This document shows positions 1 through 8,800 of a stretch of DNA of 9,640 nt, one piece after another. The notes beneath the pieces were generated by a model. That model was not told where the DNA came from. It did not search any database and was given only the letters and a program-made list of their open reading frames with translations. The position numbers and the translations under genes were made by a program. Source of the stretch: Bacteroidota bacterium (GTDB lineage Bacteria; Bacteroidota; Bacteroidia; Flavobacteriales; Flavobacteriaceae); contig JAJYSO010000034.1 of the NCBI GenBank assembly GCA_021793535.1, positions 1 to 9,640 of the forward strand, given 5' to 3'. Within the stretch, counting starts at the first letter, position 1, and each line of letters opens with the position of its first letter.

Positions 1-35
1 GCTGTCTCGAGGTTTTGAGACAGCTACGTTTTTTT
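1..35 (+). terminator. Intrinsic terminator of an upstream gene, at the window edge
   Basis: GCTGTCTC (1-8) is the exact reverse complement of GAGACAGC (17-24). A G-T wobble and an A-T pair can extend the stem inward. The hairpin is followed by seven T at 29-35, the usual layout of a rho-independent terminator reading rightward. The stem may continue to the left outside the window. It most likely ends a plus-strand gene to the left. In the other direction only the stem is visible, so bidirectional use cannot be judged. Confidence 0.65.
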
Positions 36-270
36 GAGCTCATCCAAGCCCAAGACATGGACGGATTCTTTTGGGAATTAGATCATTGACATGGCTTGAA
101 TAATTTTTCTTCATATGGTTCTGTTTTGGCTGGTATTCTCGATATCCCATAAATTTTATGGTTTTGTTGTATACGACTAAATTTGGTGAATAATCATAAC
201 AGAATCCTTTTCTGCGAATGTTTAATCTGCTTAGCTTAACATTAACAGAAAATTATAGTTTGGAATTGTG

Positions 271-300
271 GCATCTTAAGATATAAATGTTCTTAAATGC
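271..300. repeat. Imperfect inverted repeat upstream of the first susC promoter
   Basis: GCAT (271-274) plus TTAAGA (276-281) pairs with TCTTAA (291-296) plus ATGC (297-300). This makes a 10-bp stem with one bulged C at 275 and a 9-base loop. The left arm also contains a self-palindrome, ATCTTAAGAT (273-282). The element lies about 20 bases before the proposed -33 box, where an operator or activator site would be expected. It is not followed by a T-tract, so it is unlikely to be a terminator. In AT-rich DNA such repeats also arise by chance. Confidence 0.3.
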
Positions 301-321
301 AGTGTTTATAAGGGAATGCGA

Positions 322-353
322 TTTGTATAATAGAATTATTATCACAAAATTTG
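322..353 (+). promoter_or_regulatory. Candidate Bacteroidota-type promoter of the first susC/susD unit
   Basis: TTTG (322-325) is separated by exactly 20 bases from AAAATTTG (346-353). The known primary-sigma consensus in Bacteroidota is a TTG/TTTG near -33 and TAnnTTTG near -7. This fits except that the first base of the -7 box is A instead of T. Transcription would start around 357-360, giving a leader of about 25 bases. The same arrangement occurs before the second susC-like gene at almost the same distance from its ATG. A TATAAT at 326-331 looks like an E. coli -10 box but is probably irrelevant in this phylum. Confidence 0.4.
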
Positions 354-381
354 TAACCAATGTTAACAAAAATTCATTTCT

Positions 382-3300
382 ATGAGAACAAAATGCAAAT
401 ACATTTTAACATTTGTTTTTGCCTTGGTAATACCATTGGTATTTGCGCAGGCTCAAACAATACAGGTTTCCGGTACAGTTTCCGACGGGAATGGGGTTCC
501 TATTCCGGGCGTTAATATTACCATCCAGGGAACATCTTCCGGGACCAATACTGATTTTGATGGTAATTATTCTATTGCGGCTCAGCAGGGCCAAGTGCTA
601 GTATTTAGCAGTGTGGGGTTTCAAGATGAGAGTAGAACTGTAGGATCAAATACGACAATTGACGTTACACTTAAGGAGGGAACCGCTCTTGATGAAGTCG
701 TAGTTACTGCTCTTGGTATTAAAAGAGAAAAGAAGTCTTTAGGATACGCTTCGCAAGAGGTTAAATCGGATGAATTGACTGGAGGAACAACCAATACAGG
801 AAATATTGCCTCACAACTTTCGGGTAAAATCTCTGGACTAAACGTGACCACTACAAACAACTTCGGAGGATCTTCAAACTTAGTAATACGGGGAATCAAA
901 GGAATCACTGGAACCAATCCATTGATTGTTATCGATGGTTCTCCTGTCAATAATGATAGTGAGCACTTTGGTAATATTGACTACGGAAATGCTTTGTCAG
1001 ACATCAATCAAGAAGATATTGCCTCTGTTAACGTATTGAAAGGGGCTGCAGCCTCTGCCTTATATGGAGAACGTGGATTGAATGGGGTTATCTTAATTAC
1101 GACCAAGAATGGTCGAGGAAATGATGATGGATCCTGGGGAGTTACCGTTAATTCTGGTGTGCAGGTTGGATTTATGGATAAGAGTACATTCCCAACCTAT
1201 CAAGATAAATATGGGGCGGGATATGATATGTCCTTTTATAACGAGGACCCTGCATCTGATGGAACCCCTTATGCAAACTTTCCTGAAGATGCTTCTTGGG
1301 GGCCAAAATTTGATCCGAATCTGCTCGTGTATCAATGGGATTCTTTTGATAAGAGTTCTCCTAATTACGGAAAGCCTTCTCCATGGGTGGCAGCAAAACA
1401 TGGGCCGGAATATTTTTTTGAAACTCCGGTAACCTATACGAACTCTATTTCCTTGCAAAAAGGGGATAGTGATAAAAATATTTTGTTTTCCTATGACAAT
1501 ATGATTTCCGAAGGAATGATGCCGAATTCTGATATGACTAAGAATACGCTTTCATTAAAGACGAATTATAACTTTACAGATAAATTAAGTGCTTCTTTGT
1601 ACAGTACCTTGACTTTTCAAAAGACTACGGGAAGAAGTATTACTGGGTACAGTGATAATATTGTGACTCTTTTTAGACAATGGTGGCAGACCAATGTGGA
1701 TTTAAAAGACCAAAAAAGAGCATATTTGTATGCTAGAGAAAATGCTGCTGCTGAAAACGCTTATGGGAACGTGAGTTGGAATATTTTGAACTCGGACAAT
1801 GCAGCTACTCCGCAATATTGGAATAACCCTTATTTTCAAGCTTATGAAAGTGCCCCTTCAGACAAGCGATTCCGAAGTTTTAATATTGCCAGTTTAAATT
1901 ATGATTTTACTGATAATTTAAGTGTAGAGGGAAAGATTTCATACGATCGAAGTAATTTAGGAATTGATGGAAGGCTAGCCGTGGGATCTCTGTCACAAAC
2001 CTTTGGAGCTGCACGAGCTAATGTTGGGTCAGGATATGAGCGGAGAGATATTACTCGAGAAGAAACAAACTATGATTTACACTTTAATTACAAGTTTGAT
2101 ATCAGTGATGATATCAATGTGAGTGGAGTGGCAGGAGGAAATATAAGAAGAAATAATTTTAATTCTTTTTACGCTTCGACCGAGGGAGGACTGCTGGTTC
2201 CTTTCTTATATAGTTTGGGAAATAGCTCTTCTCCAAGTTTACCGGCTTTTGAGACCAAATATGTGACTCAGACTAATTCTTTGTTTGCTTCTGCCTCATT
2301 CGATATTCAAAAGACCTTTTATATCGATGGGACGTATCGTGTAGACCGTAGTTCTACTTTGCCGGTGGATAATAATACCTACGGATATGGGTCAATTACT
2401 GGAGCTGTTATTCTTTCAGAGCTGATTGAGAATGCTTCTTGGTTGGACTTTTGGAAAGTGCGAGGAAACTTTGCAGAAGTAGGAGGAACTACTGAGCCCT
2501 ATCAACTACAGTATTACTATCAACATACAGGTTTCTTTGGAGACATGGTTATGTTCGGATCTCAAGATCGTTTACCGAACCCAAATCTAAAACCACAACG
2601 CGCAACTGAATTTGAGGTGGGTATGGAAGGAAGCTTGTTTGATAACCGGTTGACTTTTGATGTGGCTTACTACAAAACCAAAACGACAAATCAAATTATT
2701 CCTGAATTGCCTATTTCTACTGGTTCGGGATTGTCTTCGGCTTCGATCAATGCTGGACGAATTGACAATGAGGGAGTTGAAGTGCAGTTGGGGATTACTC
2801 CAATTCGGACAGAAGACTTTGTTTGGCAAATGGATGTCAACTGGTCTAAAAACCAAAATAAGGTAGTAGAATTGCTCCATACCGAGCAGTCGGATGTTAC
2901 CAACTATCTCTTGGATTCATACCAAGGGGGTGTTTCTTTAAATGCAAGAGAAGGAGAAGCCTGGGGTGCTTTAGTCGGTTCTGATTATGTATATCATGAG
3001 GGCACAGGAAAGCCCATAATTGATCCTGAAACGGGCTATTATTTAAAAGATAGCAATAAAATTATTGGAAATGCATTTCCTGATTGGATTGGAGGGGTGA
3101 GGAACTCACTTAGTTATAAAGGATTATCATTGAGCTTCCTTATCGATGTCCGTCATGGAGGAGATGTTTTTTCTACCGATATGTGGTATGGAACGGCGAC
3201 CGGATTGTTTAAAGAATCCGCTGTGGGTAATATCCGAGAGGAAGGTCAAATCTTTGAAGGGGTGACTCCAGATGGACAACCTAATACTACAGTTACTAAG

Positions 3301-3612
3301 AATCCTAGTGATTTTGGTAACCAAGAAGGATATGCTAGAATGCCGAACAAAAGATATGTCTATGATGGCGGTTATGTGAAACTGAGAGAAGCTTCTATCG
3401 GTTATAACCTTCCTAATTCCTTATTAGAAAATACTTTTTTAAGGGAAGCTAAGGTCTCCTTAGTAGGGCGTAACCTATGGATTATTCATAAAAATCTACC
3501 ATATGCTGATCCCGAAAGCATGGTCGGTGGAGGTATTAATGCCTATGGATGGTCTATCGGTGCCTTACCCACGATGCGTGAAATTGGTTTGAACTTAACT
3601 TTAAAATTCTAA
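382..3612 (+). CDS. SusC/RagA-family TonB-dependent outer-membrane transporter
   Basis: This 1076-residue protein has a normal length for SusC/RagA transporters. Residues 1-24 form a signal peptide ending in FAQA, cleaved near 22-24. Residues 27-98 are a carboxypeptidase-D-regulatory-like beta domain containing TDFDGNYSI (57-65). A TonB-box-like DEVVVTALG (104-112) runs into the SusC signature LGIKREKKSLGYA. The plug covers about 120-244, with NPLIVIDGSPV (179-189), VLKGAAASALYG (218-229) and NGVILITTKNG (234-244). The rest is a 22-strand-type barrel with family motifs such as NAGRIDNEGVE (790-800), and it ends in the aromatic terminal strand LNLTLKF. In this family the barrel imports oligosaccharides, peptides or similar oligomers across the outer membrane using TonB-ExbBD energy, with a SusD lid. 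The partner lipoprotein starts six bases downstream. The ATG start gives a complete signal peptide. The substrate cannot be told: no hydrolase or regulator is visible nearby. Confidence 0.95.
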   Translation: MRTKCKYILTFVFALVIPLVFAQAQTIQVSGTVSDGNGVPIPGVNITIQGTSSGTNTDFDGNYSIAAQQGQVLVFSSVGFQDESRTVGSNTTIDVTLKEGTALDEVVVTALGIKREKKSLGYASQEVKSDELTGGTTNTGNIASQLSGKISGLNVTTTNNFGGSSNLVIRGIKGITGTNPLIVIDGSPVNNDSEHFGNIDYGNALSDINQEDIASVNVLKGAAASALYGERGLNGVILITTKNGRGNDDGSWGVTVNSGVQVGFMDKSTFPTYQDKYGAGYDMSFYNEDPASDGTPYANFPEDASWGPKFDPNLLVYQWDSFDKSSPNYGKPSPWVAAKHGPEYFFETPVTYTNSISLQKGDSDKNILFSYDNMISEGMMPNSDMTKNTLSLKTNYNFTDKLSASLYSTLTFQKTTGRSITGYSDNIVTLFRQWWQTNVDLKDQKRAYLYARENAAAENAYGNVSWNILNSDNAATPQYWNNPYFQAYESAPSDKRFRSFNIASLNYDFTDNLSVEGKISYDRSNLGIDGRLAVGSLSQTFGAARANVGSGYERRDITREETNYDLHFNYKFDISDDINVSGVAGGNIRRNNFNSFYASTEGGLLVPFLYSLGNSSSPSLPAFETKYVTQTNSLFASASFDIQKTFYIDGTYRVDRSSTLPVDNNTYGYGSITGAVILSELIENASWLDFWKVRGNFAEVGGTTEPYQLQYYYQHTGFFGDMVMFGSQDRLPNPNLKPQRATEFEVGMEGSLFDNRLTFDVAYYKTKTTNQIIPELPISTGSGLSSASINAGRIDNEGVEVQLGITPIRTEDFVWQMDVNWSKNQNKVVELLHTEQSDVTNYLLDSYQGGVSLNAREGEAWGALVGSDYVYHEGTGKPIIDPETGYYLKDSNKIIGNAFPDWIGGVRNSLSYKGLSLSFLIDVRHGGDVFSTDMWYGTATGLFKESAVGNIREEGQIFEGVTPDGQPNTTVTKNPSDFGNQEGYARMPNKRYVYDGGYVKLREASIGYNLPNSLLENTFLREAKVSLVGRNLWIIHKNLPYADPESMVGGGINAYGWSIGALPTMREIGLNLTLKF

Positions 3613-3618
3613 TTGAAA

Positions 3619-5064
3619 ATGAAAAATATATTTAAAACGATATCGTTAAGTTTTCTGGTGATATTGACAATGCTGTCCTGTTCTAAAGAGGATATCGCAA
3701 AGTTAAACGAAGATGGGAAGCATCCTTTGGATTTGCCTGCAGAAACTTTATTGAGGATGGGGCAAGAGCAATTCTTCTATTATACTTTTACGCCAAATGT
3801 AAATTATAATAACTTTCGATTCTTTACTCAACAAATTGTAGAGACGACGTATTTCGATGAAACACGTTATGACTTCGGTCGGAATCAGCCGCGAAATAAC
3901 TGGAATAGAATGTATGTAAATACGCTTAATAATTTTGCGCAAGGAAAGGAAAATCTAGAAGATGAGATTATTGCTGATCAAGATATAAAAGATAATATGT
4001 GGGCCACTTTAGAAGTTGCTGAGATTATTGCTTGGGAGCATATTGTGGATACCTATGGAGACGTACCTTATTTTGATGCCTTAAATGCAAGTGGAGAGAA
4101 TTTTGCTCCGGTCTATGATGATGCGCGATCAATTTATGATGATCTGGTCACACGAATAGATGCCGTTGTGGCAATGATTGATACTTCAAAACCTGGTTTT
4201 GGAAAAGGAGATTTAGTGTATGGAGGAGATATGGATAAATGGAGAAAAGCAGCCAATTCTCTTAAATTTAGATTAGCGATGAACTTAGCTGATGTGGATG
4301 CTGGGACCTCTAAATCATGGGCCTCCGAAGCTTTGGCTGCTGGGGTGATTGATTCCGAGGAAGAGGCTTATAGTATGAACTTTGCCGGAGGAACTTTTAA
4401 CAATCCGGTATATGATGATTTTATTGCATCTGGACGAAGGGATTTTGTTGCTTCATTGGTAACTATTGACCCCATGAATGATCGAAATGACCCCAGAAGA
4501 GAGGTATGGTTTACTACAGTGGATGGAAACTATATTGGAGGCGTTCCGGGAGTGGGAAATCCATTTTCGTCTTTCTCTCAGTATAAACCGACAGAAGAAG
4601 GTGGTTTTATGTTGGATCCAATGGCCTCAGCGAATTTGTTGAGTTATGAGGAAATTCTGTTGTTGAAAACCGAAGCGGCGCAAAGAGGAGGGTATGGATT
4701 GAGCAACCCTGCTGATTATTATGAGCAATCTGTGTTGGCGTCTATGGAACTAAACGGGGTTTCCGATAGCGACGCCCAGGCTTATTTGGCTGCTAATCCC
4801 TACGATGCTTCAAATTGGAAAAAATCCATAGGAGCGGAAGCGTATACGGCTTTGTTTAACCGTGCCTTTGCTTCCTGGAACTTTGTCAGAAGGTTGGATT
4901 ATCCAGCTCTTGAAAACCCGGAGAGCTCGTTTGTCGATGACGTGCCTGTTCGAATGCCTTATTCGGATCAAGAGTACTTACTCAATGAAACGAATGTTGA
5001 GTCGGCAGCACAGGCCATTGGTGGTGATGATGTGACGACCAAGCTTTTTTGGGATGTGAATTAG
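3619..5064 (+). CDS. SusD/RagB-family substrate-binding outer-membrane lipoprotein
   Basis: The product is 481 residues. I place the start at ATG 3619, not at the in-frame TTG at 3613, because TTG directly abuts the preceding stop codon and the ATG gives a standard MKN lipoprotein leader. Residues 1-20 are a signal peptide ending in the lipobox MLSC, with Cys21 the lipidated residue. The following SKED resembles the X-K-(D/E)2 export signal described for surface lipoproteins in Capnocytophaga, so surface exposure is likely. Helical SusD landmarks are DTYGDVPYFDAL (144-155) and DMDKWRKAANSLKFRLAM (204-221). The C-terminus, TTKLFWDVN, and the length fit the SusD-like_2 type (Pfam PF12771) better than classical SusD; this is recalled, not searched. 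It should cap the barrel encoded just upstream and hold the nutrient. The two genes are six bases apart, so they are surely cotranscribed. A strong terminator follows 24 bases after the stop. Confidence 0.92.
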   Translation: MKNIFKTISLSFLVILTMLSCSKEDIAKLNEDGKHPLDLPAETLLRMGQEQFFYYTFTPNVNYNNFRFFTQQIVETTYFDETRYDFGRNQPRNNWNRMYVNTLNNFAQGKENLEDEIIADQDIKDNMWATLEVAEIIAWEHIVDTYGDVPYFDALNASGENFAPVYDDARSIYDDLVTRIDAVVAMIDTSKPGFGKGDLVYGGDMDKWRKAANSLKFRLAMNLADVDAGTSKSWASEALAAGVIDSEEEAYSMNFAGGTFNNPVYDDFIASGRRDFVASLVTIDPMNDRNDPRREVWFTTVDGNYIGGVPGVGNPFSSFSQYKPTEEGGFMLDPMASANLLSYEEILLLKTEAAQRGGYGLSNPADYYEQSVLASMELNGVSDSDAQAYLAANPYDASNWKKSIGAEAYTALFNRAFASWNFVRRLDYPALENPESSFVDDVPVRMPYSDQEYLLNETNVESAAQAIGGDDVTTKLFWDVN

Positions 5065-5088
5065 AATATTTTTGTTTTTGTATTTTAG

Positions 5089-5129
5089 AAGCTGCCATTT
5101 TGGAACTCCAGAATGGCAGCTTTGTTTTT
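5089..5129 (+). terminator. Strong intrinsic terminator ending the first susC/susD unit
   Basis: Arms 5089-5103 and 5108-5122 pair over 15 bp with a single T-G wobble (5100 with 5111) and a four-base loop, AACT (5104-5107). The stem is followed by TTTGTTTTT (5121-5129). It starts 24 bases after the susD-like stop codon. On the minus strand the hairpin is followed by a weak, interrupted T-tract, so it looks mainly one-directional. It makes read-through into the second pair unlikely and supports two separate transcription units. Confidence 0.9.
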
Positions 5130-5608
5130 CAAGACCAGCTTTTCTGCCTGATGCGGTGTTATTCTCGGGGCCTATAATTGCTGTTGATATGGATATTGTG
5201 TTTGTCGCTAAAATGGGAGTATTTGTGATTGGTTAAGCCTCCTCTAGGCTTTAAAATAGGAACTTTTTTCTCAGGTGTATCCGCTATATTTAATGAAAGG
5301 TTCGACCTTGTAATTTTTAATAGGCGTGGACATAATTTCGATCACTTTTTTGGGATCTAGACGAAGGTGTTTTTTTCTTAAAAGTTAGGAAGGTGCTACT
5401 GCTTTTTTGAAGTAAAAATCTATATAAAATTGCTTCCTCATATCCGCTCGTCTTAGGCTCTTGGCGTGATTGGGGGTCATTTTATCATTTTTATTGAATC
5501 AAGATTAAGAAAGCTAAAAAAATATTTATAATGAAGTATATTTATTATATAAATGATGTTATTAATCATTATTATGATAAATAATTAGAATTACGTAAGG
5601 ATTATTAA

Positions 5609-5631
5609 CATTTGTTCAAAAATAACAAATG
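5609..5631. repeat. Perfect 8-bp inverted repeat, possible operator
   Basis: CATTTGTT (5609-5616) and AACAAATG (5624-5631) are exact reverse complements separated by seven bases, CAAAAAT. The centre is about 205 bases before the second susC-like start codon and about 145 before the proposed -33 box. No T-tract follows. The size and spacing suit a dimeric DNA-binding regulator covering two helical turns, but no regulator gene is in the window to pair with it. It could also be a chance repeat in AT-rich DNA. Confidence 0.35.
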
Positions 5632-5763
5632 AAAACTTTATGATTTCATTAGGATTTTTTCTAGATAGATAATAAAATATTGATATACAGTAGATTATGA
5701 GCTTAAAGCTACTTTTTTATTCTGATTTTGTTTAGAAAACATTAATTTTTTTAAGAACAAAAA

Positions 5764-5795
5764 TTTGGGGAATTTCTATCTAATAGTAAACTTTG
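5764..5795 (+). promoter_or_regulatory. Candidate Bacteroidota-type promoter of the second susC/susD unit
   Basis: TTTG (5764-5767) is followed after exactly 20 bases by AAACTTTG (5788-5795). Read one base longer, the -7 box is TAAACTTTG, that is TA, three bases, TTTG. The end of the box is 29 bases before the ATG; in the first unit the distance is 28. The conserved geometry in two otherwise different upstream regions is the main support. A second TAAATTTTG at 5811-5819 lies too close to the start codon to serve as a promoter for it. Confidence 0.4.
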
Positions 5796-5824
5796 TCCGT
5801 TATTACTAATTAAATTTTGATTTT

Positions 5825-8800
5825 ATGAAGACAAAACTCAGTTATTTTTTAACTTTTGTTTTTGCTTTTGCGTTGCCTCTAGTGTTCGCTCAGGCTCAAA
5901 CAATGCAGATATCGGGTACGGTTTCTGATGAAGATGGGATTCCTTTGCCCGGAGTGAATATTACAATTGAAGGGTCAAATACAGGTACAAGTACGGATTT
6001 TGACGGAAAATATTCGATTTCCGCAAGTCAAGGGAATACCTTGTTGTTTACTTTCGTTGGTATGCAAGACCAGTATGTTGAGGTTGGTCAGGATAATACA
6101 ATTGATGTGACGATGCAGCTTGGATCGCAATTAGGAGAAGTGGTTATTACTGGAGCACTTGGAATTAAAAGAAGTGCGGATGCTACTACAACTGCTCAAA
6201 AAGTAGTTTCAGCTGAGGATTTGAATATTGGGAAGAACCCAAATGCCGTTTCCGCTTTGACCGGTAAGGTCTCGGGATTAAGAATTACCAATACGAGTAG
6301 CGGTGTGGATGATAATTTAAACATCCAATTACGAGGAATGCGTAGTATTACTGGAAATAACGAAGCTCTAATTGTGATAGACAATGTTATCTCCGACGCA
6401 GCAACTTTTGAGACTTTGCCTCCTGAAATTATTCAGGATGTAAACGTTATTAAGGGGGCTCAAGGCGCAGCTTTATATGGTTCGGATGGTGTAAATGGGG
6501 TTATTATTGTTACCACAAAGAAGGGTACCGGATCAGAAAACAAATTGCAAATTGAGTATAATGGATCTGTAGAATTTGAGTCTACAGCCTTTTTACCAAA
6601 GCGGCAAAATCGATATGGACAAGGTTGGTACAATGAACGTGATCAATATGAGAATGGGGCTTGGGGCCCAGCTTTCAATGGGGAAACAACAGCCACAGGG
6701 ATTCCGATGTATGATTATGATGGAGATGGTCTTATTAGTTTAGATGGTATTGGTTGGGGGTCCGGAACCTATGAAACAGGGGATAATCCTGCGGCAATGG
6801 TTGGTCCTTATGAAAGGGGGAGAGATTACATTAAAGATTTCTTTGAGACAGGTACAACCTTGAATAATGGGGTTACTATCAGTGCTGGAGATCGTGAGAA
6901 ATATGCCATGGTCAATATCAATAGAAGTTCTAGAGAATTTATCATCAAGGGGGACGAGAGAAAGAAAACTGCTGCTTTATTCAAGGGTGGAATTAAAACG
7001 GGCAAGTTTACTCTTGATGGAAGTGTGAATTATATCCGTACGGATATGCACCAATCTCCGGTGATGTTTGATGAGAGTGATCAACAGGATCCTATTTACT
7101 GGCATTTATTGCAAGCTGCGCCGGGTGTGCCGGTTACAGCATATAAAGATTACCCTGACAATGCCTTCGGATGGAATTTATACTACCAAAACCCATATTG
7201 GAGAATGAAACACGTTCGAGAGAATCGACAAACGGATCTTGTCAACCTTGTTGGGAGTTTGGCTTATGAAATTAATGACCATATTAACGTAAGCTATAGA
7301 GGGAATCTTCGAAAACGTACCTCCTCTTCACAGAGTCATAGGGATGCTTTTGATAATAGTATGTATGTTGGCCCTGGGGCTGCAGCAAGTTCTAACATCT
7401 CTTCCGCGTATTTTCTGGATAAGAAAGATTGGTGGGATTTTTATGGAGATTTAATGGTCAATTTTGATTACGATTTAAGCGAAGATATTCATTTAGGTGC
7501 TAATGTCGGACATAACTATCAAGAGCATCGATTTAGTATCATGGAGAATGGTGGAAATAATCTGGAGGTTGAAGGTGTATACAATATGCGAAATGTGACG
7601 CAACCTCTTCCTGCTGGAGAATTGGATAATGATCAATTTAGAAAGAACTCACATTCGGTTTTTGCTAATATAGACTTGTCTTACAAAAATTATCTATTCC
7701 TTAATGCTACGGCAAGAAACGAATGGGCTTCTACCTTGGTAACTTCCAATAATTCATATTTTTATCCTTCTGTGGGGGTCTCATTTGTTCCTACTAAGGC
7801 CTGGGATTTTGGTGGAGAAGTGTTAAACTACTTGAAAGTAGCAGGGAGCTGGACAAGAGTAGGGAATACTTCTTCTGTAGACTGGTATGATATCAACCAA
7901 AAAGCTGTACTCAGTTCGGGATACCCCTTTAATGGAAACAACTCTTTTAGAGATAATATGTCTCCAGCTGATCAAAATCTTAAACCTGAATTTGTCAGTA
8001 CTACAGAGTTCAATTTGGCTGCAGGATTTTTTAATGATCGTGTTGTAGTAGATGCAGCAGTTTATCAAGCCGATACGAAAGACATGATTACTCAACGTAC
8101 GGTTTCTTCTACTTCTGGTTTGTCTTCTCAATTGGTCAATATTGGTAAGATGCGTTCAAAAGGTGCTGAAGTTAATTTAATGGTAACTCCAATTCAGAAT
8201 AAAGATTGGCAATGGGATGTTAACGTAGGTTATGCCTATGATGAATCCCGTGTGCAAAAAGTTACTAATGAAGCTTCAGAAGTTTCTTTGATTACACTAG
8301 GATCTATCTTTGGTGTTTTTGCGCAGGAAGGTTCTCTTTTTCCATTGATTAAGACAAGTATGATGGCAAGAGACGATCAAGGACGTATCATTATCAATCC
8401 AGATACCGGTAATCCGGAAGTAACTAGTAAATTGGAAAATGCAGGTATTGCTGTGCCGAAAAGTATTTACAATTTTGGTACAAAAGTTCGTTACAAAGGA
8501 TTCACTCTTGGAGCTGTGGCAGACTTGAGATTGGGGAGTAAATTTATTGCTTATATTAAAAACGGAATGGCCTTTAATGGAAGCTTATTGGAGTCTGGTC
8601 AATTGGATAGAGAGCAAGGTGGATTTGTAATGCCTAATTCTGTGATTCCAGATGGAAACGGAGGTTATGTTCCTAATACAGATGTGAAAACTGGAGGAGA
8701 TAACTATAATTCTGTGAATGATTACTATAGTAGCTATTATGGAAATATAGGAGAAAACTATTTGACTGATGGACGCGCTTTTAAATTAAGAGAAATTTCT

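Larger units (their letters stand above)
36..381. other. Intergenic region upstream of the first susC-like gene
   Basis: This stretch of about 350 bases has no convincing gene. It separates the left-edge terminator from the first susC-like start codon. It holds an imperfect inverted repeat at 271-300 and a candidate promoter at 322-353. An 8-base palindrome, TGTTAACA (361-368), lies in the presumed leader. A minus-strand frame is open from 252 to a stop at 40-42 (70 codons). Its only useful ATG, at 150, gives 36 residues, and I recognise no family, so it is not called as a gene. The segment also contains a perfect TAAATTTG (178-185), a match to the Bacteroidota -7 consensus, but without a TTTG at suitable spacing upstream and almost 200 bases from the start codon. 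Confidence 0.6.
5130..5824. other. Long intergenic region between the two susC/susD units
   Basis: These roughly 700 bases have no gene I can defend. The part up to about 5480 is of mixed composition. It has a small inverted repeat, AAGCCT (5235-5240) with AGGCTT (5246-5251). It also has minus-strand open stretches in two frames: 5480-5271, broken by one stop at 5385-5387, and 5341-5159. These could be remnants of a decayed gene but resemble no family I know. The part from about 5481 is extremely AT-rich and promoter-like. It contains a perfect inverted repeat (5609-5631) and a candidate promoter (5764-5795). I see no tRNA, insertion-sequence ends, CRISPR repeats or anti-sigma/sigma genes. 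Confidence 0.6.

Noticed and set aside
1..24. Left-edge hairpin as an insertion-sequence terminal repeat
   Set aside because: The T-tract after the stem fits a terminator, no partner repeat occurs elsewhere in the window, and no transposase is seen.
178..185. TAAATTTG, perfect match to the Bacteroidota -7 consensus
   Set aside because: No TTTG lies about 20 bases upstream (the nearest is about 8-12 bases away), and it is almost 200 bases from the start codon.
326..331. TATAAT, a perfect E. coli -10 box
   Set aside because: Bacteroidota primary sigma factors use TAnnTTTG; TATAAT is expected by chance in DNA this AT-rich, and no suitably spaced TTGACA is present.
1093..1458. Long minus-strand open frame inside the first susC (121 codons), and similar antisense frames in both susC genes
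   Set aside because: They overlap clearly coding plus-strand sequence with strong family motifs and have no recognisable protein features of their own.
3613..3618. TTG start directly after the first susC stop, adding two residues to the susD-like protein
   Set aside because: The ATG at 3619 gives a normal lipoprotein leader, and TTG starts are less common; the TTG reading only reflects the frame being open from the preceding stop.
5065..5236. Plus-strand open frame ending in a short reading from an ATG (MDIVFVAKMGVFVIG)
   Set aside because: It runs through the terminator hairpin, its only useful ATG leaves 15 residues, and no promoter or homologue is apparent.
5235..5251. AAGCCT / AGGCTT hairpin as a second terminator
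   Set aside because: The stem is only 6 bp and no T-tract follows on either strand.
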